Origin: Bacteriovoracaceae bacterium
Lineage (GTDB): Bacteria > Bdellovibrionota > Bacteriovoracia > Bacteriovoracales > Bacteriovoracaceae
NCBI GenBank assembly: GCA_947377285.1
Contig: CANCFT010000018.1
Span: 1-64,000, forward strand
Direction: 5' to 3'
Length of the DNA: 64,000 nucleotides
The notes under the pieces were generated by a model. That model worked only from the letters and a program-made list of their open reading frames with translations. It did not search any database and was not told the origin of the DNA. The translations under genes were made by a program, and so were the position numbers. Positions 36,031 to 45,239 of this stretch are shown piece by piece. The stretch's first letter is position 1. Every line of letters begins with the position of its first letter.

Positions 36031-36493
36031 AATCTCTATCCATAACTGTTTTTCTTCCTTCACTGCGGGCTTTTTCTACTGCGCGGTCTGTAAGACGTCT
36101 CACATCACGCGAGAGAGCTTCCATCACGTTGGCGGCCGTGTTCATATCATATTTATCTTTAATATACTGCTTAAGCTTAGAAGCAACTATGAGTATTTCT
36201 TGGGAATCATCTGACGCATTAGAGTTTAATGTTTTAGATTGAACTAAAATTCGCCTAGGAGCATTTGCCGTTTCGTTTTGGACAATTCCAGCCTCAACTT
36301 TAGATGGAGAACGATTTTCTTCGGCCCAAGAACTTTTGTGATTCATCACCGGATTGTGAAGATTCCAGCAATCGACAGAGCAATAAACAAATTTTCGGCA
36401 GGAACTCACATTACACATTTGGTAAATTGTATTAAATCCAATCTCCTTCTTACAACTTCCACATTTGCGCCAATAATTATTTTCTTCATCCAT
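36023..36493 (-). CDS. zinc-finger protein with C-terminal histone fold
   Basis: The start at 36493 is set by GAGGAG upstream; a GTG six codons earlier lacks one. The N-terminus has a cysteine/histidine cluster, C11xxC14, C27xxxxC32, C38xxxC42 and H46/H52, spaced like a MYND- or ZZ-type double zinc site. A variable linker (about 55-95) follows. The last 60 residues read as a histone fold: helix 1 (ILIVASKLKQYIKD), loop, long helix 2 (about MNTAANVMEALSRDVRRL...), then GRKTVMDRD (146-154). That last piece is the loop-2/helix-3 signature of archaeal histones and of the single bacterial histone reported from Bdellovibrio. It probably binds DNA or nucleic acid. It overlaps the NadD-like gene. Confidence 0.8.
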   Translation of the reverse strand: MDEENNYWRKCGSCKKEIGFNTIYQMCNVSSCRKFVYCSVDCWNLHNPVMNHKSSWAEENRSPSKVEAGIVQNETANAPRRILVQSKTLNSNASDDSQEILIVASKLKQYIKDKYDMNTAANVMEALSRDVRRLTDRAVEKARSEGRKTVMDRDYE

Positions 36494-36542
36494 TTGCTTT
36501 TTACTCCTCACATCTATAAATTTTCGCTAGAATCATTTTAAC

Positions 36543-36893
36543 ATGAAATTTGAAACCGAATATAAAAACCTAAACTTTAGCATCCATATTGAAAAGGTCC
36601 CAGTAATTGACGTCAGTCTTTTATTGGGTGACAAATTTAATCGCGTCGCTAATCGCGTTTTAATTGAATTAAAAAAGGGCAATTTAGCTCCTTACCATTT
36701 AATTATTTCATCTTTTAATCTATTAGATGTAGAAAACGAGCGAACTCATTATTGGAGCAATATAATACTCACCAGTAATAGTGACGAATTATTAGAAGAA
36801 TTGGGACTATACTTAGAAGACGAAGAAATTCTGGATTCGATTGTTGCCAATTGGGAACTTGTTGGTGACGAGACTGGACCAGGCTGGAAATAA
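36543..36893 (+). CDS. hypothetical cytoplasmic protein
   Basis: It has 116 residues, no signal peptide, and is acidic towards the C-terminus (LEDEEILDSI... and DETGPGWK). I recognise no family. It is divergent from the zinc-finger/histone-fold gene, with only 49 bases between the two start codons, so the promoters must overlap. A TAGAAT -10-like element ends nine bases before the ATG and there is no Shine-Dalgarno, again near-leaderless. Confidence 0.65.
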   Translation: MKFETEYKNLNFSIHIEKVPVIDVSLLLGDKFNRVANRVLIELKKGNLAPYHLIISSFNLLDVENERTHYWSNIILTSNSDELLEELGLYLEDEEILDSIVANWELVGDETGPGWK

Positions 36894-36898
36894 AACAA

Positions 36899-36918
36899 GG
36901 TCTGCATTACTGCAGACC
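36899..36918 (-). terminator. hairpin between convergent genes
   Basis: GGTCTGCA and TGCAGACC form a perfect 8-bp stem around TTAC. TTGTTTTA follows on the minus strand, so it best serves as terminator of the leftward lipoprotein gene; the plus side has no T-run. Confidence 0.55.
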
Positions 36919-36941
36919 CTCAATGAAAAAGATTAAAAAAA

Positions 36942-37529
36942 TTATCTACATTCTGATTGATTCAATACAACTCTATCGACGAAAGTGATATCTCCATGAA
37001 AATCAGCTGATTCATCTACTGAAGACATTGCTTTAACTGATAAGTTTACTGTCTTATTTGTTTCTCTATCATAGTAACGAGTCCATTGGTAACCAAAACC
37101 AGTTTGGTATTGAACGGTACAACTCACGCCACCTTGAGGAATTGGAAAACAAACTTGTACTGGTCTTTGGTAAGTACATGACTGATTAGACTCTCTTACT
37201 TCAGAATTAGTTGTCGTAGTTTTTACATCCCCACTTAAGTCTACTGGCTGGCCAGACATTTTAGAAGAGATAGTAAAGGGACCATTACTTGGAATATTTC
37301 CATCATGAGAAAAATTAAATTTTTCATCAGAATCGTTATTTAATCTAAGAGTTATTTTTTTTGAAGTATTAGCTTGAATGTCAGCTGAATAAGTCCCAAC
37401 TTTTAAAAGATGAGTGACACCTTTTGAGTTCACTAATTTTAAGTCTTTTGTGATATTTAATTGTCCTTCGATTTTTTCACAGCTCACTAAAAAAAGTGCA
37501 GCTAAAAGTGTAGGCATTAAAAATTTCAT
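36942..37529 (-). CDS. lipoprotein of unknown function
   Basis: The start at 37529 has AAGGAG upstream and yields a clean signal with lipobox FLVSC (Cys17). The mature region is beta-rich and Thr/Ser/Asn-rich with three further cysteines near the middle (QSCTYQRPVQVC and VSCTVQYQ). The C-terminus contains NQSEC. No family recognised. It should be an outer- or inner-membrane lipoprotein. Confidence 0.75.
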   Translation of the reverse strand: MKFLMPTLLAALFLVSCEKIEGQLNITKDLKLVNSKGVTHLLKVGTYSADIQANTSKKITLRLNNDSDEKFNFSHDGNIPSNGPFTISSKMSGQPVDLSGDVKTTTTNSEVRESNQSCTYQRPVQVCFPIPQGGVSCTVQYQTGFGYQWTRYYDRETNKTVNLSVKAMSSVDESADFHGDITFVDRVVLNQSECR

Positions 37530-37778
37530 AATAGGTCTCCTTATGTTCAATAAAAAAATTGCTAAAAACTCACGAAATATTTGATGAGGTTAGCCCAATA
37601 GATTCTATTGATCAACGAATGCCCAATCAATGTAAGGTTTTTACTATAAACCAAATAAATTCTCTGGTTGGGGGTGACAATTTGACCCCAAATCTCAATT
37701 TACGCTCAATTTCTAGTCCAATTAAAGACGACTTGAGAATCCCTAGGTTATACCCAATGATCTTTTGCGGGGGTGCAA

Positions 37779-39026
37779 ATGAAAGTCTTTATTATTTTCT
37801 TATTTTCTTTTACTTTCTTATTTACTTTTGTTGCCGCTGCTTCTGAAAAGAGTGATGCCATTTGGCAAAAAAATCTTCAAGCACAGCATATTCCGCTAGC
37901 GGATCAATCCTACTGCTATGCAGATGAACGTGGAGATGTTCAAGGTAAAAATATAGATCAACGTGTACGATTAGCTTCTGTCTCAAAATTAGTTACAAGT
38001 TTATGGGCGATAGATTTACTCGGAGCTCATTTTCAATTTCAGACAAAACTTTTTATCAAAGGATCACACCTTCACCTTCAGGGAAGTCTTGATCCATTTT
38101 TTGATGAGCAAAAACTTTTTTTTCTTTTGTCTCAACTTAATGATTTAGGTTTTTCATCTTTTGATTTAATTACTTTTGATAAAAAAATTCAAATCAATCC
38201 TGATGCACAAATTCCTAGTAACGAGTACCCGTTAATTACCAGAGAAAGTAATGCTCAAAATATTAAATTGTTTTTTAATACGGCATCTTGGTCAGATGTT
38301 TTAAAATTAAACTATGCTCAGATGGAAAAATTCGAAAAACCAGGGCGGATAAGAAAGTCTGTTTTTTTTGAAACGAAAGAAGTCCGATTTCTTGAACAAA
38401 ATCCATTTGATAATGACCCCTCTGCAAAAGTTTTGACCTATCGTTCTCCACAGCTACATCGGTATCTTAAAGAAATGAATATTCAATCAAACAATTATGT
38501 TGCCCAAACATTATTTTTAAAACTTGGTGGTTCCGTATTGTTTGAAAAATATATGAATGAGAAATATGGATTAAATTCTCAACAACTACGTTTTTTTACA
38601 GGGAATGGTCTTCCTCTGATTGCCAACAAAGTGAGATTTGACAATTTTGGCACTTGTAGGGTGATCATAAAGCTAGAAGAAGAATTACATGAGTCAGCTC
38701 AAAACCAAGGACTAGAATTAAAAGATTTAATGGCCGTGCCGGGAAGTGATGGTGGAACTTTTAGTACACGCCATTACCCTTCAAGTTTTAAAAATTCATT
38801 TGTTGCAAAAACAGGTTCACTATTTAATACATCAAGTATCGCAGGAGCGATGAGTTCACAATCGAGGTTAAGTTATTTTGGAATTTTTAATCAAACAGAA
38901 GATATTGATGGTGCCCATAAAATTCAAGATGAAATGATTCAAACATTAATGAATGAATTAGGTGGACCTTTACCATTTGAATATTCCAATCAGCAGTTTT
39001 CAACTCACACAGAGGAAAACTTATGA
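37779..39026 (+). CDS. dacB: D-alanyl-D-alanine carboxypeptidase/endopeptidase (PBP4, peptidase S13)
   Basis: The signal peptide (VAAASE) precedes an S13-type penicillin-binding domain. The active-site SxxK is S67-V-S-K70 in LASVSK, SxN is the SNN of [10 protein letters not shown], and KTG lies in FVAKTGSLF. Another family motif, GNGLPL, is close to the usual GSGLS. PBP4 proteins are periplasmic and trim peptidoglycan crosslinks. At about 416 residues it is slightly shorter than E. coli PBP4, mainly in the insert between SxxK and SxN. The last bases overlap the convergent DedA gene by six. Confidence 0.88.
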   Translation: MKVFIIFLFSFTFLFTFVAAASEKSDAIWQKNLQAQHIPLADQSYCYADERGDVQGKNIDQRVRLASVSKLVTSLWAIDLLGAHFQFQTKLFIKGSHLHLQGSLDPFFDEQKLFFLLSQLNDLGFSSFDLITFDKKIQINPDAQIPSNEYPLITRESNAQNIKLFFNTASWSDVLKLNYAQMEKFEKPGRIRKSVFFETKEVRFLEQNPFDNDPSAKVLTYRSPQLHRYLKEMNIQSNNYVAQTLFLKLGGSVLFEKYMNEKYGLNSQQLRFFTGNGLPLIANKVRFDNFGTCRVIIKLEEELHESAQNQGLELKDLMAVPGSDGGTFSTRHYPSSFKNSFVAKTGSLFNTSSIAGAMSSQSRLSYFGIFNQTEDIDGAHKIQDEMIQTLMNELGGPLPFEYSNQQFSTHTEENL

Positions 39027-39659
39027 CTTTCTTTTTTCTCTAATAAATTCTACGACACCTGGTAGGACTGAAATAAAAATGATGACCAACATCGCTAATT
39101 TAAAATTGCGTTGAACAATTTCTAAATTTCCAAAGTAAAAGCCAAGGGGAATAAAAGAATAAATCCAAAGTGCTCCGCCAATCACATTATAAGACATAAA
39201 TTTTTTATAAGTCATTTTACCAATACCTGCGACAAACGGAGCAAAGGTTCGCACGATAGGAATAAAACGGGCCAAGATAATAGTTTTGGCACCATACTTA
39301 GCATAAAATCGATGGGCACGGTCAAGGTGCTCAGTATTTAAAAGTTTATATTTTTTACTGACAAAAATTTTGGGACCAAAGTATTTTCCAATTGCATAAT
39401 TTACAGTATCACCTAAGACAGCTCCAGCTAGTAATGTGAGACTGATAGACCAAAAATCAAATGAACCTCTAGCAGCAAAGGCGCCTACAGCAAAGAGAAG
39501 TGAGTCTCCTGGCAAAAATGGCATTATAACTAATCCTGTTTCAACAAATAAAATTAAAAAGAGAAATAAATAAGTCCAAGAATGATAATGCCCAATAATA
39601 GTATCCAAATGAACTTCTATATGTAGAATGAAATCAATGAGAGTGTGTAGTAAATCCAT
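39021..39659 (-). CDS. DedA-family membrane protein
   Basis: The 212-residue polytopic protein has the DedA/SNARE-associated features: [21 protein letters not shown] near residue 40, a [13 protein letters not shown] segment, and the signature [21 protein letters not shown] around 135-155, of which the Arg residues are essential in characterised members. DedA proteins flip or transport lipid carriers such as undecaprenyl phosphate or phosphatidylethanolamine. AGGAA precedes the ATG. It converges with PBP4, a peptidoglycan enzyme, which may be coincidence. Confidence 0.93.
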   Translation of the reverse strand: MDLLHTLIDFILHIEVHLDTIIGHYHSWTYLFLFLILFVETGLVIMPFLPGDSLLFAVGAFAARGSFDFWSISLTLLAGAVLGDTVNYAIGKYFGPKIFVSKKYKLLNTEHLDRAHRFYAKYGAKTIILARFIPIVRTFAPFVAGIGKMTYKKFMSYNVIGGALWIYSFIPLGFYFGNLEIVQRNFKLAMLVIIFISVLPGVVEFIREKRKS

Positions 39660-39747
39660 TTAAAAAATTTCCTAAAAAGGTTACGGCGTAAGTATTTTCA
39701 AGTATAATTACTATTAAAACAATGACTATTTTTTGTGAGACATAACT

Positions 39748-40074
39748 ATGGTTAAATACTTTTTCTTATTATTCATCATCATTTCTAGCAACTGCGTCAG
39801 TGCCCATTGCCCAGCACTTTATAAACTTGAAAAAATGTGTTTTTTATTAGACGAAAATGTCCTCTATCTCTATCCCCAAAAAGGAGAGCACAGTGGTCCC
39901 TATTTGGATCTAAAAATGGGGACCCTTGCAAAAGTTAAGTCAAACGGTAAAGTCATACCATTTTCAAAAATTGCTCGAGGAGTTTATCGCCTAGAGACTA
40001 AAGTTGGGATTAAAGCAGCGGAATTGGAAATACAATCAGGAAAAAAAACGGAAACTCTGAAAATTTTACAATGA
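39748..40074 (+). CDS. small secreted protein of unknown function
   Basis: It has 108 residues: a signal peptide ending VSAH, a cysteine pair early in the mature part (HCPALYK and KMCFLLD) and then beta strands. A promoter-like TTACGG, 16-base spacer and TATAAT lies 40-67 bases upstream (39681-39708). No family recognised. Confidence 0.65.
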   Translation: MVKYFFLLFIIISSNCVSAHCPALYKLEKMCFLLDENVLYLYPQKGEHSGPYLDLKMGTLAKVKSNGKVIPFSKIARGVYRLETKVGIKAAELEIQSGKKTETLKILQ

Positions 40075-40166
40075 GTACTCCCCCACTATAAACGCTAATA
40101 CTTTCATGGTAAGTCTCATGATCTATAAATAGGTCACAAAAGAGATCGATTCCTTGGGGTACAGGC

Positions 40167-41420
40167 ATGTTTAAAAATTCATTCAAATTTTATTTTTTAA
40201 ATTCTATATTATTATTGAGTATTACAACTTCAATTTTTACCAGAGCTGAAGGTGCAGAAACTTTAGTAAGCCCAGAAAAACCAAAGATTAAAATCGCAAG
40301 CTTTATCGGTGTCACAATCGGCGGAGATATCGGTCAATACCAAGAAACATTAAGTTATTCTAGAAATGAAACCCGAAAACTCTACCTAGACGAAATTATC
40401 AATGCAGCTCTTAAATTAAGTAATGACCAATACAATCCGGCCGATGCTCTTTGGCCACTTCAGCAAATACAAGAAATTGCTGATGGAAAAAGAGAATATA
40501 ATAAATTTAGAGATAGTCTAAATATTGCACTTTCAATAGGCGAATTTTTTAAGAGTGAAATTGAAAAACTCCACCAAGTTAATGGCATTACGAGTAGTGA
40601 AAGAAAAATAGAATTCATTAACAACCTCAATAACGATAAAGCACAATACGATCACTTTGTTGTTATTCATTTTGCTCCAACAGGTCGTGGTCTTTTTAAA
40701 ATGACTGGTGTTTTAGGGGCAATAAATAATTCAGGCATTGAAAGAAGTTTTGAAGGAAATGGTCAGTTAGTTGACTGTATTTCACAGGTGGCCGCTGGGA
40801 TTTTTTACTCTGTGATGAATAATGAATTCCCTAATTGGGTAAACCCTAATCCAAATCTAACTTGGATCGCAGGTCCTAAAAATGCAAATCAACTCTCGTT
40901 TAAAGAAGCCAAACTATATTGTCTGGGTCAATCGGCCCGCTTACCACTTGCAAGTGAATTTCTATTGGCCCAACAAGGTGGAGCTTTCAGAAATGGTGGA
41001 GTTGAACGAATACTTAACGGCGAAATTTATTTTGTCGGCGATCTAATGAGACAAGCTGGCGTAAACTATTATGTGACTACTAAGGCAACTGCATTTGGAA
41101 TTCAGACTGATGTGCAAGCAGTTGTCGGGCAAACTGGATATGTATGGTGTGTAAAAGGGACAATGAATCAGACAGACACTTATATTCAAAAAATCTATTC
41201 ACTTAGAAGGATTTTAGATCCAAAAGGAATGAATATATTATATTTTCCAGAATCAGTTGAAGCTAAAAATTTATTAAGCTTAAAAGCTATTGAAAGTTTA
41301 TTGATCAATTCAAATGCATTTGGAGCAGAATTAGATGAAACATTGAGTACACTTGATTTAATGACGAATGAAGAAGCTCTAAAAATTTTAAAGGCCAATA
41401 ATAATTGGCCTTTAAAATAG
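40167..41420 (+). CDS. secreted protein with FGE/lectin-like C-terminal segment
   Basis: A signal peptide (cleavage near TRAEG) precedes 230 residues with no recognisable fold, including helical and Asn-rich stretches. Residues about 235-330 resemble formylglycine-generating-enzyme or lectin-type domains: FKEAKLYCLGQSARLPLASEF is close to their A..YC...GARLP..SEW motif and is followed by a Gly-rich region and a final GYVWCVKG. This match is moderate. A hairpin terminator is encoded in its last codons. Function is unknown. Confidence 0.7.
   Translation: MFKNSFKFYFLNSILLLSITTSIFTRAEGAETLVSPEKPKIKIASFIGVTIGGDIGQYQETLSYSRNETRKLYLDEIINAALKLSNDQYNPADALWPLQQIQEIADGKREYNKFRDSLNIALSIGEFFKSEIEKLHQVNGITSSERKIEFINNLNNDKAQYDHFVVIHFAPTGRGLFKMTGVLGAINNSGIERSFEGNGQLVDCISQVAAGIFYSVMNNEFPNWVNPNPNLTWIAGPKNANQLSFKEAKLYCLGQSARLPLASEFLLAQQGGAFRNGGVERILNGEIYFVGDLMRQAGVNYYVTTKATAFGIQTDVQAVVGQTGYVWCVKGTMNQTDTYIQKIYSLRRILDPKGMNILYFPESVEAKNLLSLKAIESLLINSNAFGAELDETLSTLDLMTNEEALKILKANNNWPLK
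41390..41413. terminator. hairpin overlapping the end of the coding region
   Basis: AAAGGCCAA and TTGGCCTTT form a 9-bp stem around TAATAA just before the TAG stop. The stem has A-rich and T-rich flanks in both directions, and it may serve both this gene and the convergent gene at 41444. Confidence 0.6.
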
Positions 41421-41443
41421 ATACAAAATTTAAAATTTAGAAC

Positions 41444-41899
41444 TTAGTTTGAAACTGGAACTTCTTTATCACCATAAAGAGCACCGTTTACAATAGTGAA
41501 ACCATCTGGATGGCCACCGTGTGGATCAAAATGAGTCCAATGAATCATCCCTTGACCAACATTTTTATACTCTCCACAAACTGAAATTGTTGATCCTGCA
41601 ACTAAAGGCACTCGACCAAAATCTAGATTGCTAACGATCATTAATTTAATTTGTCCACCAACTGTTAAAGTATATTTTTGGTGAGGAAGACCATTATGAT
41701 CTTCTGGTAATATTTGAGAAACAACACCAGTCACCATCACTTGTGGACGGTTAGCATTTGATTTCATCACAATTTTTAATTGATCAACAGTATTTGGAAG
41801 AACAGAGCCTCTCAAATCTTTACAATCTGGAAGGTTCGTTGAGCTTGCTAGGGCCGAAAAAGAAATAGCGACAAGAAGAGAAGTCAAAAAGTATTTCAT
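41444..41899 (-). CDS. DUF3465-like secreted protein
   Basis: The signal peptide ends LASST. The mature 130 residues match DUF3465 in order: GVVSQILPEDHNGLPHQKY, then SNLDFGRVPLVAGSTISVCGEYK, then IHWTHFDPHGGHPDG. The cluster of His, Asp and Trp in the last part suggests metal binding. The fold is probably an OB-like barrel; the function of this family is not known to me. A short inverted repeat, ACTAATA and TATTAGT (41909-41927), lies just before the gene. Confidence 0.8.
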   Translation of the reverse strand: MKYFLTSLLVAISFSALASSTNLPDCKDLRGSVLPNTVDQLKIVMKSNANRPQVMVTGVVSQILPEDHNGLPHQKYTLTVGGQIKLMIVSNLDFGRVPLVAGSTISVCGEYKNVGQGMIHWTHFDPHGGHPDGFTIVNGALYGDKEVPVSN

Positions 41900-41957
41900 A
41901 AAGCCTCACTAATAGTTGGTATTAGTAAAGCTAACGGATTAACTCAAGCTCTGTCTA

Positions 41958-42929
41958 CTAGATAATCTTCACTTTAACTGACATATGTTTTAAGACCCTC
42001 TTTCCAGTGAGTTTTTTGTCCATAAAATCTTCTAAGTAAGCATTATAACGAACTAAAATTGATTGCCCATCGCCCAATAATTCTGGATTTGTAATTTTAT
42101 TGTAAGCATCCTGCTTTATCGGAAAGGCAGTGATTAGAATTTCTTGGTGATTTTTTGGAAGCAGGATTGAATAGACTAATAAATAATCATTTTCTTCATT
42201 TAACTTTTTAAATGGGAATTTCACCAATGTTGTTTTGATGGTTGCGGCCAAAACATTGTGTTCGATAATATCTTCTTTTAAAGTATCAATGACTAGTTTC
42301 GAATAATCAAAATGCCGTATTTCATTTGAAACATTTTTAAGCGTATTGAGTTTGTCCAAATTTTTTGGATTTTCAAAGGCAATATGACCCGCAAAAAATG
42401 TTGTATTAGAAAGCAAACTTCCATCAGTCGCTTCTGGAGAAAGACTTAAGTTAGTCAAAGAAAAGGCATCATTTAATGAGTGATCAATCCATCTTTTTCT
42501 TTTATATCCATAAGGAGTTACCAGCGTGCTTAATAAATATCCATAAGTATGTGTCACGCCTGCATGAACTATTTGACCTTTAGTCTTTAGTTGAAAGGGA
42601 GCAAAGAGATCTGAAATTAATTGATCACCTAAAATTTGTTTTTTTGCACCTGAATCAAAATTAAGACTTTGTCCCCAGAAATTCAAAAGATTTTGGTCTT
42701 CAGTATCCACCTTTATTTGGTGAAAGAGTTGAGGAGTCTGAATACTTAATATTGTTAAGATAGATTCTTTTTTATCAATAGATTGATTCACAAGATTGAC
42801 CCAAAATTGGTCATCAGACATCGACAGAGGAATAGGAGCTTCATTTGTTTGTTTTTTTAACTGGGCACATGAAATAAGACAGAGGAGTAAAAGAGAAACT
42901 TTTATTTTTTTGATAATGAATGAAGTCAT
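41958..42929 (-). CDS. lipoprotein of unknown function
   Basis: A lipobox CLISC at the end of a hydrophobic helix marks a lipoprotein. The remaining 300 residues have mixed helix and strand; one part (HAGVTHTYGYLLSTLVTPYGYKRKRWID) suggests a compact domain. It lies 16 bases downstream of the TetR gene and is probably the last gene of the efflux operon. Its relation to export is unknown. Confidence 0.7.
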   Translation of the reverse strand: MTSFIIKKIKVSLLLLCLISCAQLKKQTNEAPIPLSMSDDQFWVNLVNQSIDKKESILTILSIQTPQLFHQIKVDTEDQNLLNFWGQSLNFDSGAKKQILGDQLISDLFAPFQLKTKGQIVHAGVTHTYGYLLSTLVTPYGYKRKRWIDHSLNDAFSLTNLSLSPEATDGSLLSNTTFFAGHIAFENPKNLDKLNTLKNVSNEIRHFDYSKLVIDTLKEDIIEHNVLAATIKTTLVKFPFKKLNEENDYLLVYSILLPKNHQEILITAFPIKQDAYNKITNPELLGDGQSILVRYNAYLEDFMDKKLTGKRVLKHMSVKVKII

Positions 42930-42945
42930 TTAATTCCTATAACTA

Positions 42946-43620
42946 TTAGAGTTTTTTATAATTACTAAATAAATTTCGCACTTGTTGAACAAAAAGGCGA
43001 CGAAAAAAATGTTCATCAATTTTTTCTAAACCGTGAATTTTAGTCGCAACTTGTTGAGAGATGCAAGTTGCAATAACAGGAGCAACTAGGGCAAGCCCAA
43101 TAATATTAATATCTGAATCTTCGGGTAATTTTTTATCATGAATAAATTGCTGAAGATTTTTATGAATAAGTGGAACGACACCATAATCATTTTTAACAAG
43201 TGCATTCAACATCATTTTACCACCTGACATACTGTCTCTAATCATGATCTGGTGAATTTCTCGGTTGATATAAGCATAATTTCCAAACTCACAGAGGGCC
43301 TTAGTAAAGAGTCGAATTTCAGGATCATTGAATTCTGGAAATTCTTGTGCAAGCTTTACTTGATCGTGAGAATGGTTTTTTTCAAAACGAGAATATACTT
43401 TTAAGACATCTTGAAAGTATTGATCAAGAATTTCATCTAATAATCCATCTTTATTTTTGAAATAATAGCTAATCATAGCTACGTTGCAATCAGAGAGTTC
43501 TGCAATTTTACGAGTACTGGCCCCACTAAATCCATATTCGGCAAATAATGAACGGGCCACTTTTAGTATTTTGGATTTATCTACTTCTGCCGGGCGTCCA
43601 ATTTTTTTAGATTTGACCAT
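42946..43620 (-). CDS. TetR-family repressor of the efflux operon
   Basis: The N-terminal 60 residues carry the TetR helix-turn-helix, with KILKVARSLFAEYGFSGAS, then STRKIAELSDCNVAMISYYF and FKNKDGLLDEIL. The C-terminal part is helical and should bind a ligand. AGGAT precedes the ATG. It is the fourth gene of the TolC-EmrA-EmrB operon, so it would be self-regulated. The likely operator is the 42-bp palindrome in front of the TolC gene, although that link is inference. Confidence 0.92.
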   Translation of the reverse strand: MVKSKKIGRPAEVDKSKILKVARSLFAEYGFSGASTRKIAELSDCNVAMISYYFKNKDGLLDEILDQYFQDVLKVYSRFEKNHSHDQVKLAQEFPEFNDPEIRLFTKALCEFGNYAYINREIHQIMIRDSMSGGKMMLNALVKNDYGVVPLIHKNLQQFIHDKKLPEDSDINIIGLALVAPVIATCISQQVATKIHGLEKIDEHFFRRLFVQQVRNLFSNYKKL

Positions 43621-43628
43621 CTTTTATC

Positions 43629-45218
43629 CTAATGAGCATCCATCACAGGTTTATCACCTGTACCTTCTTTTTTCTTCAAAAGAATAAGAGGCAAGAGCGA
43701 TAATAAATAACCAAATGACAAAATTCTAACTATTTTTTGGTAACCTAAAATAAAGGCCTGCTTATGGGCCATTCCTGTCATGATTTTTATTGAATCGAGA
43801 GCAGCTCCTCCCATTCCCAAAGCTTCATTCATTTTTCCCTTCATACTCATTTGAAGTTGATGAGAAAATTGCCATGCTTGGTGATCAAGAGAAGTGATAT
43901 GTGAAGCCATTACTTGATATGAAACAACTTGGTAGCGTTGAAAAAAAGTGGAGATAACGGCTATCCCGACACTTCCTCCGAGTTGTCGGCACAAATTTAA
44001 AAGTCCAGCTGCTTGACCAATTTCATTTCCTGAAAACTGAGACAGAACAATTGTATTAATTGGCACGAACAAGAACGCTAGGGCCGCTCCTCTAAACAAG
44101 AGAGGGATAAACATCCCATCAACAGATGTATAGGCGTCGAAAAAAGAAATTTTATAAACAGCAATGCTCAAAATAATAATTCCATTCGCAATTAAAAAAC
44201 GAGCATCGATTTTTTTTAAACTCGCTCCAACCATTGGCATGATGAATGCTGCTAATAAAGCTCCAGGAATAAAAAGAGCTCCTGTTTGTGTGGCGGTAAG
44301 ACCCTGGATGGTAGAAACGAAAACAGGAATAATAAAAATGAGTCCATAGAGAATGACCCCTACTCCACTCATCAGCAAAACTCCGCCAGTAAAACTTTTA
44401 TTTTTAAAATGCCGCAATTCCAAAATAGGGTGTTTATTTTTAAGTTCCCACCATATTAATCCCACAATAGAGACAACTGCAGCAATGGTGCAAACAAGTA
44501 TTAATTTTGAATCAAACCATTCGTCGGCTTGGCCTCGTTCTAAAACAAATTGCAAACAGCCAATTCCGGTTATTAATAAAACTAATCCCCATACATCAAT
44601 TGGGGTCCGTTGATTTTTGCGAATGGCCTTCAGCTCTTCTTTAGTTTGAACAATATTAGGATCAAAGCCTACATCTTCAACCAGTAAAAAAGAAAGAATG
44701 GCGACAATTATTCCAATTGGTAAATTTATATTGAAAATCATTCGCCAACCAAAATGATCAGTAAGGAATCCACCTAACACAGGACCAACAGTCGGACCGA
44801 CCATTACACTCATTCCGTAAATCGCACTGGCCAAACCAGCTTTTTCTTTGGGAAATGATTCAAAGATTAGGGCCTGTGAAGTGGGAAGTAAGGCACCTCC
44901 TGCGAGACCTTGAATAATTCTAAAAAAGACCAGCATACCTAAACTAGTTGAGAGACCACATGCAACTGAAGCAGCAGTAAAAAGAATAATACATGAAGTA
45001 TAATAAAGTTTTCGTCCAAATTGCTTTGAAAGCCAGCTTGAAATAGGCAATACAATAGCATTAGCGATAATATATCCTGTTACTACCCAACTAATCTCAT
45101 CGAGAGTCGCACCGAGATTTCCCATCATCGAGGGAATGGCAACATTGACGATCGAGGTATCAATGATCTCTAAGAGAGAGGCCAAGACCGCAGTCAGTAC
45201 AATTAATTTTGAACGCAT
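43629..45218 (-). CDS. EmrB/QacA (DHA2) family multidrug exporter
   Basis: The major facilitator protein has 14 predicted helices. Motif A-like and DHA2 signatures are visible: LEIIDTSIVNVAIP near the N-terminus, GNLGATLDEISWVVTGY, and WRMIFNINLPIG in the middle. A large cytoplasmic Lys-rich loop lies near residue 200. It is a proton-driven drug exporter. ATG 45218 is preferred over a GTG three codons upstream. With the membrane-fusion and TolC-like genes it forms a full tripartite pump. Confidence 0.93.
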   Translation of the reverse strand: MRSKLIVLTAVLASLLEIIDTSIVNVAIPSMMGNLGATLDEISWVVTGYIIANAIVLPISSWLSKQFGRKLYYTSCIILFTAASVACGLSTSLGMLVFFRIIQGLAGGALLPTSQALIFESFPKEKAGLASAIYGMSVMVGPTVGPVLGGFLTDHFGWRMIFNINLPIGIIVAILSFLLVEDVGFDPNIVQTKEELKAIRKNQRTPIDVWGLVLLITGIGCLQFVLERGQADEWFDSKLILVCTIAAVVSIVGLIWWELKNKHPILELRHFKNKSFTGGVLLMSGVGVILYGLIFIIPVFVSTIQGLTATQTGALFIPGALLAAFIMPMVGASLKKIDARFLIANGIIILSIAVYKISFFDAYTSVDGMFIPLLFRGAALAFLFVPINTIVLSQFSGNEIGQAAGLLNLCRQLGGSVGIAVISTFFQRYQVVSYQVMASHITSLDHQAWQFSHQLQMSMKGKMNEALGMGGAALDSIKIMTGMAHKQAFILGYQKIVRILSFGYLLSLLPLILLKKKEGTGDKPVMDAH

Positions 45219-45239
45219 ATTATACACTCACAATACTCA

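Noticed and set aside
37559-37778. Frame of 95 codons between the lipoprotein gene and PBP4
   Set aside because: It runs into the signal peptide of PBP4 in another frame, has no ribosome binding site and no recognisable content; I treat the stretch as non-coding.
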